A DNA stretch of 64,000 nucleotides from Persicitalea sp963716085. Its GTDB lineage: Bacteria; Bacteroidota; Bacteroidia; Cytophagales; Spirosomataceae. The position numbers and the translations under genes are program-made. A model generated the notes under the pieces. It was not told the origin of the DNA, did no database searches, and worked only from the letters and a program-made list of their open reading frames with translations. This document shows positions 51,939 through 61,338 of the stretch, piece by piece; positions within the stretch are counted from its first letter, which is position 1, and every line of letters starts with the position of its first letter. The DNA lies in the NCBI GenBank assembly GCA_963716085.1, contig OY970288.1, positions 5,952,001 through 6,016,000 on the forward strand, read 5' to 3'.

Positions 51939-52268
51939 ATGAAAGAGGATAAGAAGGAAGAAATTTATGATGAATTTAAGGACAATGTAAATATGTCCCC
52001 TTCCGAATTAGAAAATTGGTTGGAAACGGAAGATTCAAAATCTGTCGGGCAGAAAGACGGCGGCAGTGAGTCGATCGGCCACGAAAGCGGACGAAAAATC
52101 ATCGAGATAAAGAAGAAAAACAAAGTTGATTTGACGGATGCGGATTATGAACACATGCAAAAAGTAAATTCCTACATCGCACGACATTCTGCCCAAAAAC
52201 CCAAAGACCCGGAAGGTTCAAACTGGGCGTATTCCCTAAAAAACTGGGGGCATGACCCGATGAAATAA
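51939..52268 (+). CDS. DUF3140-like protein
   Basis: A 109-residue charged protein. NMSPSELENWLETEDSKSVGQK, ESIGHESGRKIIEI, DYEHMQKVNSYIARH and WAYSLKNWGHDPMK follow the DUF3140 pattern. Function unknown; members are often linked with DNA-binding or stress settings. The start ATG is preceded by a plain AT-rich leader. Monocistronic. Confidence 0.75.
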   Translation: MKEDKKEEIYDEFKDNVNMSPSELENWLETEDSKSVGQKDGGSESIGHESGRKIIEIKKKNKVDLTDADYEHMQKVNSYIARHSAQKPKDPEGSNWAYSLKNWGHDPMK

Positions 52269-52421
52269 TTTGAGGAAGAGCTGGGTACCGCTATGCTTCG
52301 GCGTGGGATCATATGGACTCCCGAAGGAGGAATGCGCTCATGGCCGGGGGTATCACAAGTCGCAAACTTGTTTATATTGTGCCATCAGTTCGTAAAGTAT
52401 TCGTATCCTACACCACTGAAA

Positions 52422-53414
52422 GTGAAAGGCCTGTTTCTTTTATCGACAGTTTCTTGCTGGATGTTTGCGTCTTTGGCCTATCTGCCGGGAGATTTCGCTT
52501 TTCCGCCAACTCAGGTGCGCGCTACAAGCACCGTTACGACTTATATTGGCCCCGATACGGCGGCTGCCAACAAACGCTATAAAAAGGCTGAACAACGCTA
52601 CGACCAGCGGAATTACTCGGCAACCATCGAGCAGTGTACCGCCGCTTTGCAGCTTGACCGTCGCCATGCGTCAGCCTACTATCTGCGCGGCCTGGCGCAC
52701 TACGGCTTAGGCAATAATCGGGGGGCGATCGACGATTTTACCGAAGCCATTCGGTTCAATCGTGATTTTCCGGATGCCTATAATAGTCGGGGCATCGTCG
52801 AACTCCAGGAAAGACGCATACATAATGCCTTGAAAGATTTCGACAAGGCCATAAGAATCGCTCCGCGAAACCCTGTCGCCTACAACAATCGGGGTGTGGC
52901 GGAGCAGCAACAGAAAAAATATGCGCTGGCGATCACGGATTTTTCGATGGCGATCCGCCTGCATCCGACTTTCACCAACGCTTACCTGAATCGCGCGTAC
53001 TGCTACGACGAATTGGGTCAATTTGAGAAAGCACTTTCGGATAGCGAGAAGATTATGGAATTCGACCCCGAAGCGCCCGAGGCCTACGTGAAGCGGGGCC
53101 AGACCAGGTACCAACTGGAAAACTACGAAGGAGCCGTTGCCGACCAAAACATGGCGCTGGCGATCAGCCCCGATAACCCGAGGGCTTATCTCTACCGAGG
53201 TATGGCCAAAGCGGGCCTGCAGAAGTACCGTGAGGCCGTCTCCGACCTCGACAGAGCCATCGCGCTCGACAAATACGATGCCCGCGCTTTCCGCCACCGG
53301 GGCACCGCGAAACACCAGTTGGAAGACCGCGCCGGGGCCTGTGCTGACTGGCAGCGTGCCGTCGAACTCCACGACAGGGAAGCGCTGCGTTCTTTACGGA
53401 AGTGGTGCCGGTGA
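52422..53414 (+). CDS. Tetratricopeptide repeat protein, exported
   Basis: A 330-residue protein with about eight TPR units (residues 50-325), each carrying the A..Y..RG..... pattern, for example ASAYYLRGLAHYGLGNNRGAIDDF and PVAYNNRGVAEQQQKKYALAI. The start is uncertain: I chose GTG 52422, which gives a signal peptide (KGLFLLSTVSCWMFASLA); an ATG at 52293 would add 43 residues of unlikely sequence. Probably a periplasmic scaffold for protein assembly. Confidence 0.75.
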   Translation: MKGLFLLSTVSCWMFASLAYLPGDFAFPPTQVRATSTVTTYIGPDTAAANKRYKKAEQRYDQRNYSATIEQCTAALQLDRRHASAYYLRGLAHYGLGNNRGAIDDFTEAIRFNRDFPDAYNSRGIVELQERRIHNALKDFDKAIRIAPRNPVAYNNRGVAEQQQKKYALAITDFSMAIRLHPTFTNAYLNRAYCYDELGQFEKALSDSEKIMEFDPEAPEAYVKRGQTRYQLENYEGAVADQNMALAISPDNPRAYLYRGMAKAGLQKYREAVSDLDRAIALDKYDARAFRHRGTAKHQLEDRAGACADWQRAVELHDREALRSLRKWCR

Positions 53415-53466
53415 TGCTTTCTCTGTTCTTCGCCGTCTTCCGCCGCCGCGCAGCTTATAGCCTTAG

Positions 53467-53502
53467 GTTGTGCGCAGTCTGCAAGACCGCGTACCAAAGA
53501 TA
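53467..53502. repeat. 36-bp direct repeat, copy B
   Basis: Starts GTTGTGCGCAGTCTGCAAGA; partner of the copy at 51490-51525 with three differences. Lies between the TPR and acetyltransferase genes. Confidence 0.75.
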
Positions 53503-53615
53503 GCGGGCAGCCGATGGCTATCCCGACGAACTGCTCACGAAGCGCAAGCACTCTAATATGCGTAAATTTGCTCGCAACCCCTCTTTTAGGGAGACAGTGC
53601 AATCAATTCCGACCC

Positions 53616-53897
53616 ATGACCATCGAAATACAGCAAAACGACACGAAAGGAGCCGCCTACATTGAGCAGGAGGGCGCGCGCGTGGCCGAAATGACGTACT
53701 CGGTGGCCGGGCCGCAACTCATTATCATCGACCACACGGAGGTGGATGACTCCCTGAAAGGCACGGGTACGGGGAAAAAGCTACTGATGGCGCTCGTGGA
53801 GAAAGCGCGGAAGGAGAAACTTAAAATCCTGCCGCTCTGCCCATTTGCCAAATCGGTATTCGACAAGGACGGTACCATTGGGGATGTCCGGCGGTAA
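53616..53897 (+). CDS. Small GNAT-like N-acetyltransferase
   Basis: A 93-residue YjdJ/GtnA-type GCN5-related acetyltransferase. EMTYSVAGPQLIIIDHTEVDDSLKGTGTGKKLLMALVEKARKEKL includes the acetyl-CoA pyrophosphate-binding GTGTGKKL, and LCPFAKSVF is the family C-terminal motif. ATG at 53616 chosen (MTIEIQQN). Substrate unknown. Confidence 0.85.
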   Translation: MTIEIQQNDTKGAAYIEQEGARVAEMTYSVAGPQLIIIDHTEVDDSLKGTGTGKKLLMALVEKARKEKLKILPLCPFAKSVFDKDGTIGDVRR

Positions 53898-53959
53898 GCC
53901 CTCAGACTAGCTCCTTTGCGGAAACGATTCTACTTTCATATTTTCAAAAAATACAAGCG

Positions 53960-55144
53960 ATGAACAAGGAGCAGGATAAAACCAGACGCAGGTTTTTAAA
54001 AACAAGCTTTACTGCGGGTGCTTTGACGGCACTATCGGGTAACTCTCTGGTCGGCACGGCGAAGGGTCTTGACGAAAAATCAGCAGGACACGATACCCGA
54101 AAGACTCTGCATCCGCTTTCGATCTTGATCCTGGGCGGAACCAGTTTTCTGGGGCCGCAACAGATCGCTTACGCTTTGCAGCGCGGTCACCGCATCAGCA
54201 CCTTTACGCGGGGCCGCACCCAGCCCACGGTTCAGAAAGACGTGTTCGACGAAGTGGAATCCCTCATCGGTGACCGCGAAGACGATTTGGAGTCACTCAA
54301 AAATCGCCAATGGGATGTGGTGATCGACAACTCTGGCAACCGGGTGAAATGGGTAAAGGACGCGGTCGAACTGCTGAAAGGTAGCTGCGACCTGTACCTG
54401 TTCACATCCTCTACGGGCGTGTACTACCCCTACCTGGGAACAGACATTCGGGAGAACACCAAGCCTGTCCTGAAAGTACCCGAGGGTATCACGCAGACGC
54501 AGAAATACGAGTACGATTACGGGGTGATGAAAGCCCTGAGCGAAATAGAAGTGATAAACGGTTTTGGGAAAGACCGCTCCATTGTCGTGCGTCCTACCTA
54601 CATGATGGGCCCCGGCGACCAAACCGACCGCTTCACCTACTGGCCCGAGCGGATTGCGCGGGGCGGGGAGGTGCTGGTACCCGGCAAGGCCGACGACCCC
54701 GTGCAGTACATCGACGTGCGGGATGTAGCGGGCTTCATGATTCGGCTGGCCGAAAACCGCAAAGCCGGGACGTACAACGCCGTCGGGCCGCCTTCACCTA
54801 CCACGATGGAGGCCTTTGTGTACGGCGTTCACGCGGCTTTCAGCTCGCGGGCTACTTTTACGATGATTCCCGATTACGATTTCCTGACGAAGCACAAAGT
54901 TCTCGACGCCATTCCCTGGATTATGCCCACGGGCGATAATCTGGGTTCGGCGCGGGTGAACAATTCATCTGGAATCGAAAACGGGCTGACTTTCACCCCG
55001 CTGGCCGACAGCGTCAGGGATATTCACGAATGGTGGAATTCGGAGGCGGTGGAGGAAGCCAGGCGTACCAAATTATTGTCGGAGCCTGAATCATTGGCCA
55101 GCCGAGAGTCGGCGATCCTGGCCGCCTGGAAGGCAAGGCGCTGA
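53960..55144 (+). CDS. NAD-dependent epimerase/dehydratase-like protein with Tat signal
   Basis: A 394-residue protein. An N-terminal twin-arginine signal (TRRRFLKTSFTAGALTALSG) precedes a Rossmann domain with ILILGGTSFLGPQQIAYAL (glycine-rich NAD loop), FTSSTGVYYPY and the extended-SDR core VVRPTYMMGPGD. The YxxxK pair is not clearly in canonical form (YEYDYGVMK), so catalysis may differ. It would be folded with its cofactor in the cytoplasm and exported to the periplasm. Substrate probably a sugar derivative. Confidence 0.82.
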   Translation: MNKEQDKTRRRFLKTSFTAGALTALSGNSLVGTAKGLDEKSAGHDTRKTLHPLSILILGGTSFLGPQQIAYALQRGHRISTFTRGRTQPTVQKDVFDEVESLIGDREDDLESLKNRQWDVVIDNSGNRVKWVKDAVELLKGSCDLYLFTSSTGVYYPYLGTDIRENTKPVLKVPEGITQTQKYEYDYGVMKALSEIEVINGFGKDRSIVVRPTYMMGPGDQTDRFTYWPERIARGGEVLVPGKADDPVQYIDVRDVAGFMIRLAENRKAGTYNAVGPPSPTTMEAFVYGVHAAFSSRATFTMIPDYDFLTKHKVLDAIPWIMPTGDNLGSARVNNSSGIENGLTFTPLADSVRDIHEWWNSEAVEEARRTKLLSEPESLASRESAILAAWKARR

Positions 55145-55266
55145 CAGGCGTTCAAATACATCTGCGCCCCCTTTCTACGGCCAACGATTCTGATAAGAAC
55201 AGTAGGCACTTGGCAAATGTCCTTTTACTAGCGACGTACATTCCGTGATACTATTTCCCCGTTGCG

Positions 55267-57315
55267 ATGCCTAAAATTTCTCCTAAATCTATTCTCCTCT
55301 TTATCATCCTGAGCGTAGTCGGACAAAACGCCTTTGCCCAAAAAAAATGGCAAGACCTCACCACCGTAGAGGACATCTGTGCCTATGCGCCGGAAACGAT
55401 GCAGACGATGCTGGAACAGTTCGATCTGAATAGGGCGGGGCTGGAAAAGGTGAAGCAGGCTCACGAAAAAGGAGAATTAATGCAGGCATGCAAGTACCTT
55501 TTGGCTTACTATAAAAATGGAAACACCGCAGCTTTCCTGAGAAAACCCCCGCCAACTCCCTCCACAAAAACCGTCGCGGAGGCAGATACGATCCTGGAAA
55601 ACGTATTCACGATTCTCAAAGTGCGCGGGCAAGTGCCCTACCTGCCCGACGGCCACCGGGACTGGCACTACAAAGGCCCGAGCAACGACCGGGAATGGGC
55701 GTGGCTGTCGAACCGACACCCCCAAATCATGGCAGTGTTCCAGGCGTACGAGGAAACCGGAAATCCGAAGTACGCCCGGTACATCGACGCCTTCCTGCGG
55801 GATTTTATCCTCGCGAGCTGGCCTTATCCCGCCGAAAAAAGCAGTGATTCAATTTGGCGGGGCCTAGAGGTGGCATCGCGGATAAAAAACTGGTCACGAA
55901 TTTTTTACGGGATGATCGACAACCCCCACCTCTCGCCCGCCACGCGGCTGCTCATTTTGAGCAGTATGCCGGATCACGCGCACTACAACCGCAACTTCCA
56001 CATCGGCGGCAACTGGCTGACGATGGAGCTTTCGGCCCTGGCTACCGCTGCCGTCAATTTTCCTGAGTACAGGCAGGCGGACGAATGGCTGGATTACGCC
56101 ATCGGCACCATGACCGAAAGCATGAAGGAGCAAGTCTATTCCGACGGCGTACAAAACGAGCTCACTTCGCACTACCACCGGGTAGCTTTGTACAGCTTCG
56201 AATCGTTCAAAGAAATTTGTGAGCGGGCTCAGCGGCCTCTGCCGGACTTTTTTGACCGAACTCTGGTCAAAATGTACGATTACCTGGCCCAAACCGTGCG
56301 CCCCGACGGAAACCGCGTCATGAACAACGATGGCGACCGGGGCAGCGATCGGGAAATGCTTTTGGAGGCTGCCCAGAAATACGATCGCCCGGACTGGGCT
56401 TACCTGGCTTCCAACGGGAAAAGCGGCAGGAAACCATCGCAGGGGCCGTCGTATTTTTTTCCCTGGGCGGGGCAGTTGGTTTCCCGCAATGGCTACGATG
56501 CCGACGCCCATTGGTCTTTTTTCGATGTCGGCCCGTGGGGAAGCGGTCACCAGCACAATGACAAACTACATCTTTCCGTTTCGGCCTACGGACGGGATCT
56601 ATTGGTGGATGCCGGGCGGTTTGCCTACACGGGCGAGGTGGCGGCAAAGTTCCGTCCCTACGCCACGGGCGGCGCCGGACATAATTTGGTACTGATCGAC
56701 GGAAACGGGCAAGCCCCCGGCCCCAAGCTAGCCGACGAGCCGCTGGACGAGAGCCACTTTGAAACCACCCCAGAGTTCGACTACGCCACGGGCCAATTCA
56801 ATGACTTTGAAAATCTGGACGGCACGGCCAGCCACACCCGCGCACTGATGTACGCGCGGGACGGATTCTGGATAGTGGTCGATCGAATCAAGACCGACAA
56901 GCCCCGGAAAATCGAGACGCTATGGCACTGGCATCCCGACTGCGTAGTAGAGCAAGACGGCAATGCAATCAGAACCAACAACGCCAAAGGAAACTTAGCT
57001 ATAATCCCGATTAGCAAGCAGAAGATGGCGATCAGCTTCATAAAAGGACAAGAGCAGCCGGAAATACAGGGCTGGTATAGTCCGGAGTACAATATTTACG
57101 AACCCAACACCGCTACGATTTACCACGCCGACATTGTAAACGACCAGACTTTCGTGTGGCTATTGTTGCCTACGGAAGGTAAAACGCCGCCTGTGAAGGC
57201 TAAAATAATTGCTGAGAATGAAGGGGAAGTACAAGTGGAGGTGAACGCCAGCGGCAAAACCTGGCAATTGGTCGTACCTTATGGGGATGGCCGGAAAGCG
57301 GCGTTGCTGGAATGA
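55267..57315 (+). CDS. Heparinase II/III-like polysaccharide lyase
   Basis: A 682-residue exported enzyme: signal peptide ending QNAFA, an alpha/alpha-toroid domain (about residues 60-390; RGLEVASRIKNWSRIFY, FHIGGNWLTMELSALATAA, ELTSHYHRVALYSFESF) and a C-terminal beta-sandwich (from about residue 395; SGHQHNDKLHLSVSAYGRDLLVDAG). The Asn, His and Tyr of the lyase active site are plausible in NWLTM, SHYHR and HQHND. It eliminatively cleaves uronic-acid polysaccharides such as alginate or heparin-like chains. It sits just upstream of a polysaccharide export and assembly cluster, where it could trim the product. Confidence 0.86.
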   Translation: MPKISPKSILLFIILSVVGQNAFAQKKWQDLTTVEDICAYAPETMQTMLEQFDLNRAGLEKVKQAHEKGELMQACKYLLAYYKNGNTAAFLRKPPPTPSTKTVAEADTILENVFTILKVRGQVPYLPDGHRDWHYKGPSNDREWAWLSNRHPQIMAVFQAYEETGNPKYARYIDAFLRDFILASWPYPAEKSSDSIWRGLEVASRIKNWSRIFYGMIDNPHLSPATRLLILSSMPDHAHYNRNFHIGGNWLTMELSALATAAVNFPEYRQADEWLDYAIGTMTESMKEQVYSDGVQNELTSHYHRVALYSFESFKEICERAQRPLPDFFDRTLVKMYDYLAQTVRPDGNRVMNNDGDRGSDREMLLEAAQKYDRPDWAYLASNGKSGRKPSQGPSYFFPWAGQLVSRNGYDADAHWSFFDVGPWGSGHQHNDKLHLSVSAYGRDLLVDAGRFAYTGEVAAKFRPYATGGAGHNLVLIDGNGQAPGPKLADEPLDESHFETTPEFDYATGQFNDFENLDGTASHTRALMYARDGFWIVVDRIKTDKPRKIETLWHWHPDCVVEQDGNAIRTNNAKGNLAIIPISKQKMAISFIKGQEQPEIQGWYSPEYNIYEPNTATIYHADIVNDQTFVWLLLPTEGKTPPVKAKIIAENEGEVQVEVNASGKTWQLVVPYGDGRKAALLE

Positions 57316-57428
57316 TTGTTGCCTGAATGTTTCTTTCCGGGGGAAATGGGTTCACAAGTCTGGTTTAGACCAATGATTGATTGTTAATCAAATTTCGCCT
57401 GGGATTATCGATCACTCAGAAATAATAA

Positions 57429-58700
57429 ATGTCGGAGATCGCAATAAAAGTTGAAAACCTCTCCAAACTGTATCAGCTCGGCGAAATTTCGACAGGAACC
57501 CTGAGCCGTGACCTAACGCGCTGGTGGGCAGGCGTGCGTGGCCGGGAGGACCCCCATCAGAAAGTAGGTCAGGCCAATGACCGTGCCACCAAAGGCACGA
57601 GCGACTTCGTCTGGGCTTTGCAGGATATTTCTTTTGAAGTCAAGAAGGGCGAAATTCTGGGCATCATCGGCCGCAACGGGGCTGGAAAATCCACCCTGCT
57701 GAAAATCCTTTCGCGCGTGACCAAGCCCACTACCGGGCGCATCCGCGTGCGGGGTCGCATGGCCTCACTACTGGAAGTGGGCACGGGCTTTCACCCCGAA
57801 TTGACGGGCCGTGAAAATATCTTCCTTAATGGTGCCATCTTGGGAATGCAGCGGGACGAAACCCGCCGCAAGCTCGACGAGATCGTGGACTTCGCCGGGG
57901 TGGAGCGCTACCTCGACACGCCCGTGAAGCGCTACTCCTCGGGCATGTACGTGCGGCTGGCCTTCGCCGTGGCTGCTCACCTGGAACCCGAGATTTTGGT
58001 GGTGGACGAAGTGCTGGCCGTGGGCGACGCGGAGTTCCAGAAAAAATGCCTGGGCAAGATGAAGGACGTCAGCGAGAACGACGGGCGCACGGTGCTGTTT
58101 GTGAGTCACGACATCAATGCTATTGCTACCCTGACCCAAAAATCACTTCTGATGGACGATGGCAAAGTCACCTTTCAGGGATCGACATCCGCGGCCCTTA
58201 GCACTTACCTGACCAACTACGCCACGAAAGGAAGCAAATACGCCAAACTGCCAAGTCCCGCACGACCAAGCGTGGTAGGTGTGGAAGTCGAGACCAATCT
58301 GCCCAATAATTATCATGCCTGCCTCGATCCTTTGACCGTTAATATCAGCTTGCATACGCCCGTCGCGCTGCGGGGGGCTTGTGTGTCGTTTCAGATCGTC
58401 AATGCCCGGCAGCAACCCGTCGTACATTTGTGGAATTTTGACTCCGAAAAACCTATGTGCCGCAAAGCGGGCAAAGTATATCTGTCCTGTGTGATCCCCA
58501 AGGCACGAATTTACAAAGGAGAATATACGCTGAAAGTCTATTTTACTGGCCCGCCTGGCGGCGAAGTTTACGATATTGTCGAAAATGTTTGCCCATTTAC
58601 AATCGATATGGTGAATCTGGCGCGAGAATATCCCTGGCGTGAGGATACCTGTACTTATTTGGAAGACGCTGCCTGGGAAATCAGCGAAGTAGTATCATGA
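57429..58700 (+). CDS. Polysaccharide ABC transporter ATP-binding protein (Wzt-like)
   Basis: A 423-residue ABC protein. The ABC domain carries Walker A GIIGRNGAGKSTLLK, the signature YSSGMYVRLAFA and Walker B EILVVDEVLAVGD. A C-terminal Wzt-like carbohydrate-binding domain starts near residue 270 (VVGVEVETNLPNNYHACLDPLTVN). It exports undecaprenyl-linked O-antigen-type chains across the inner membrane with a Wzm permease, which is not encoded next to it in this window. It starts 113 bp after the lyase gene and overlaps the next gene in ATGA. Confidence 0.9.
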   Translation: MSEIAIKVENLSKLYQLGEISTGTLSRDLTRWWAGVRGREDPHQKVGQANDRATKGTSDFVWALQDISFEVKKGEILGIIGRNGAGKSTLLKILSRVTKPTTGRIRVRGRMASLLEVGTGFHPELTGRENIFLNGAILGMQRDETRRKLDEIVDFAGVERYLDTPVKRYSSGMYVRLAFAVAAHLEPEILVVDEVLAVGDAEFQKKCLGKMKDVSENDGRTVLFVSHDINAIATLTQKSLLMDDGKVTFQGSTSAALSTYLTNYATKGSKYAKLPSPARPSVVGVEVETNLPNNYHACLDPLTVNISLHTPVALRGACVSFQIVNARQQPVVHLWNFDSEKPMCRKAGKVYLSCVIPKARIYKGEYTLKVYFTGPPGGEVYDIVENVCPFTIDMVNLAREYPWREDTCTYLEDAAWEISEVVS

Positions 58701-59440
58701 AAAATTGGTTGAAAATAAATAAAAAACTTCCCCCGGCAGCAGCTCCCGCTGATCCGTGGCGCTTTGCCGACGTGGAATCGGCAGAACAGAAAATCCTCGA
58801 CCAGGTAAGTCCTTTCACGATGACCGGCCCCGAACGGCTCATCAGCCTAGTTCGAGCGACAGACTATGTGGCAAAACAAAAAGTTGAGGGGGATTTTGTC
58901 GAATGCGGCGTGTGGCGAGGAGGTAGCGCGATGGCTATGGCGCTCACGCTCAACCGAAAAAAGGATGAGAGTCGACAACTATACCTGTACGATACTTACG
59001 AGGGAATGAGCGAACCAACCATTGAGGATGAATCTTTCGACGGACAGGCAGCCGAAAATCTACTCAACAGCAGTGCCAAGGAAGATAGTCGCGGAGTCTG
59101 GTGCTACTCAAATTTGAACGAGGTAAAAAAGAATTTAGGGACGACAAAATATCCTGAGCACATGATTCATTATGTGAAAGGCAAGGTCGAAGATACCATT
59201 CCTGGCCAAGTTCCCGACAAAATCGCGCTGCTTAGGCTCGATACCGATTGGTACGAGTCCACTAAGCATGAAATGGAGCATCTGTTCCCCCGGCTCCAGC
59301 CGGGCGGTATCCTCATCATCGATGACTATGGGCATTGGAAGGGCTGCCGTCAAGCGGTAGACGAGTACCTTGAAACCCATAAAATCCGGCTTTTCCTGAC
59401 CCGGGTGGATTATACATGCCGCCTGGCTGTAAAGATGTGA
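58697..59440 (+). CDS. TylF/MycF-family O-methyltransferase
   Basis: A 247-residue SAM-dependent enzyme of the macrocin O-methyltransferase family. GDFVECGVWRGGSAMAMALTL gives the SAM-binding loop, LRLDTDWYESTKHEMEHLFPRLQPGGILIIDDYGHWKGC the metal-binding and catalytic part. In polysaccharide loci it methylates a sugar hydroxyl, perhaps capping the chain recognised by the Wzt C-domain. It overlaps the ABC gene. Confidence 0.88.
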   Translation: MKNWLKINKKLPPAAAPADPWRFADVESAEQKILDQVSPFTMTGPERLISLVRATDYVAKQKVEGDFVECGVWRGGSAMAMALTLNRKKDESRQLYLYDTYEGMSEPTIEDESFDGQAAENLLNSSAKEDSRGVWCYSNLNEVKKNLGTTKYPEHMIHYVKGKVEDTIPGQVPDKIALLRLDTDWYESTKHEMEHLFPRLQPGGILIIDDYGHWKGCRQAVDEYLETHKIRLFLTRVDYTCRLAVKM

Positions 59441-59452
59441 CGCTCAACTAAT

Positions 59453-60169
59453 ATGGCTATCTACCCTGATGAATTCCTGTCTCCTTCGATCAAGCGACAC
59501 TACGGGCTTTTTGTTATCCGTAAGCTCTTGCTTGAAATCGTTACTGCCCATCGGAGCCTTTTGCAAGGTACTCTGGTGGACGTGGGCTGCGGGCGCATGC
59601 CGTATCGTGAATTTTTGCTTGAAAACCCCAAAATCACCAAATATATCGGAGTCGACTGGCCCGATAGCCCTTACCACATCAAAACGCCCCCAGATATTCA
59701 CTGGGATGGAAAAACGCTGCCGTTCACTAATGACGAGATCGACAGTTGCCTGGCCACGGAAGTGTTCGAGCACCTGCCCAACGCCAGTGAGGTCGCTGGT
59801 GAAGTACACCGTATTCTCAAGCCGGGCGGAGTATTTTTTATGACGGTACCCTTTTTTTGGCCCTTTCATGAAGTGCCTTACGACGAATACCGATACACCC
59901 CTTTTTCCTTAAGTCGTATTTTGCAGGAAGCAGGATTCGACAAGGAAAGCATCCATGTAAAGGCCACGGGCGGTTGGCTGGCTACGCTTGCTCAGGTAAT
60001 TGCCCAAGTGGTAGAGATTGAAGTTCGCTCACCTCGACTGAGAAAAAGGCTGAGACAAATAAGTCGCCCGATTATAGAGTGGTTATTGAAGAAAGATCGT
60101 CCGCCCAAGGAATTTATAAATCATTCCATGGCTCTGGGGTTGCACGTCGTTGCCTACAAACGATCATAA
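59453..60169 (+). CDS. Class I SAM methyltransferase in polysaccharide cluster
   Basis: A 238-residue methyltransferase: motif I VDVGCGRMPYREFLL, ATEVFEHLPNASEVAGEVHRILKPGGVFFMTVPFFW around the central core. A basic C-terminal helix (RLRKRLRQIS) could lie on the membrane. Gap of 12 bp to the upstream gene, same operon. Likely modifies a glycan or lipid intermediate. Confidence 0.85.
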   Translation: MAIYPDEFLSPSIKRHYGLFVIRKLLLEIVTAHRSLLQGTLVDVGCGRMPYREFLLENPKITKYIGVDWPDSPYHIKTPPDIHWDGKTLPFTNDEIDSCLATEVFEHLPNASEVAGEVHRILKPGGVFFMTVPFFWPFHEVPYDEYRYTPFSLSRILQEAGFDKESIHVKATGGWLATLAQVIAQVVEIEVRSPRLRKRLRQISRPIIEWLLKKDRPPKEFINHSMALGLHVVAYKRS

Positions 60170-60178
60170 ACTCATCCT

Positions 60179-61324
60179 TTGAAGAACTCTGATTCCAAGT
60201 CGGTGGTCGTAGCCTTCCCTTCGCAATCGCGCGGAGGCTGCGAAGAATACGCTCTGACCATAGCGACAGCACTTCGCGAGCGAGACTATGAAATTCATGC
60301 TTTGTTCCCTCACATCAAAGGAACCACAACGCTTCGGAGTTCTTTCGAAGCGATTGGGGCATCTTACGCGCCACTCGTATTACGATATTGGCAACCGGGA
60401 CGTTTCAGGCGTATTCGGCTGATCTGGGATGTTCTCAGGATTGCCGTCTCAGTCCTGAATAAGCGTCCCAAAGCCGTACATATTAGTTTGCCCTGGCCGA
60501 ATACCGCTACGGAACTGTTGTTGGCCTGCGCCCTGCTTCGAATACGCACGGTCGTAGTATTCCAATTGGTGGGAGAGGAGTTTCACGTGTCCTCTGGCTT
60601 GGCCAGGAAATATTTTTGGGCAAAGGCGCGCAATCAGGAATGGGTGGCCGTTTCGGAGAATAATCGGAAAATGTTATCCAATGTGTTCTCCCTTCCTGCT
60701 TCCGAAATCCACCTGATACCAAACGGCGTCGCTTTGGCCCCTTCAAGTGAGGCAAAACCAGCAGAAATAGTAAAACTGGCGAGTGAAAAAAGTATTATTT
60801 TGACAGTAGCCAGACTTTCATTTCAGAAAGGGATTGACCTGTTGTTGCGCGCTTTTGCTGCCGTTGTATCTGATTTTTCTAACTACCAGTTAGTTTTGAT
60901 TGGCGATGGCGAATTAGCCGAAAAATTGAGAAGCCTGGCCGTTGAGCTAGCCATTACTGACAATGTGTTGTTTCTGGGCCGACGCCCGGACGTGGCCGAA
61001 TGGCTGCGGGCGGCGACCCTTTTCGTGTTACCCAGCCGTTCCGAAGGCCTGTCGTTTGCGCTATTGGAGGCGATGTCGGCGGGCGTGCCCGTCCTGGCCT
61101 CAGATGCCAGCAGTATTCCCGACCTGATCGAGGACGGGCAAAATGGCATACTTTTTAAAAAAGAAAGTATCGAAGACTTGATTAAAAAGCTATCTTGGGC
61201 ATTGAGCAATCACCAGAATATGCAAGAAATGGCGGCTAGCGCTCAATGGAAGGCAAGGGAATTCTCTGGGGAAAGCATGATAGAAAGAACTCTCGAGCTT
61301 TTGGCGATCAAACCCCTGCAATAG
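60179..61324 (+). CDS. Glycosyltransferase family 4
   Basis: A 381-residue GT-B glycosyltransferase starting at TTG (MKNSDSKSVVVAFPSQSRGG). The N-domain has the acceptor loop SQSRGGCEEYAL, and the C-domain includes ILTVARLSFQKGIDLLLRAF, RPDVAEWLRAATLFVLPSRSEGLSFALLEAMSAGVPVLASDASSIPDL with the EGLSFALLE donor-binding motif. Adds one sugar to a lipid-linked chain. Confidence 0.9.
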   Translation: MKNSDSKSVVVAFPSQSRGGCEEYALTIATALRERDYEIHALFPHIKGTTTLRSSFEAIGASYAPLVLRYWQPGRFRRIRLIWDVLRIAVSVLNKRPKAVHISLPWPNTATELLLACALLRIRTVVVFQLVGEEFHVSSGLARKYFWAKARNQEWVAVSENNRKMLSNVFSLPASEIHLIPNGVALAPSSEAKPAEIVKLASEKSIILTVARLSFQKGIDLLLRAFAAVVSDFSNYQLVLIGDGELAEKLRSLAVELAITDNVLFLGRRPDVAEWLRAATLFVLPSRSEGLSFALLEAMSAGVPVLASDASSIPDLIEDGQNGILFKKESIEDLIKKLSWALSNHQNMQEMAASAQWKAREFSGESMIERTLELLAIKPLQ

Positions 61325-61338
61325 TTCACCCTCTGGTT

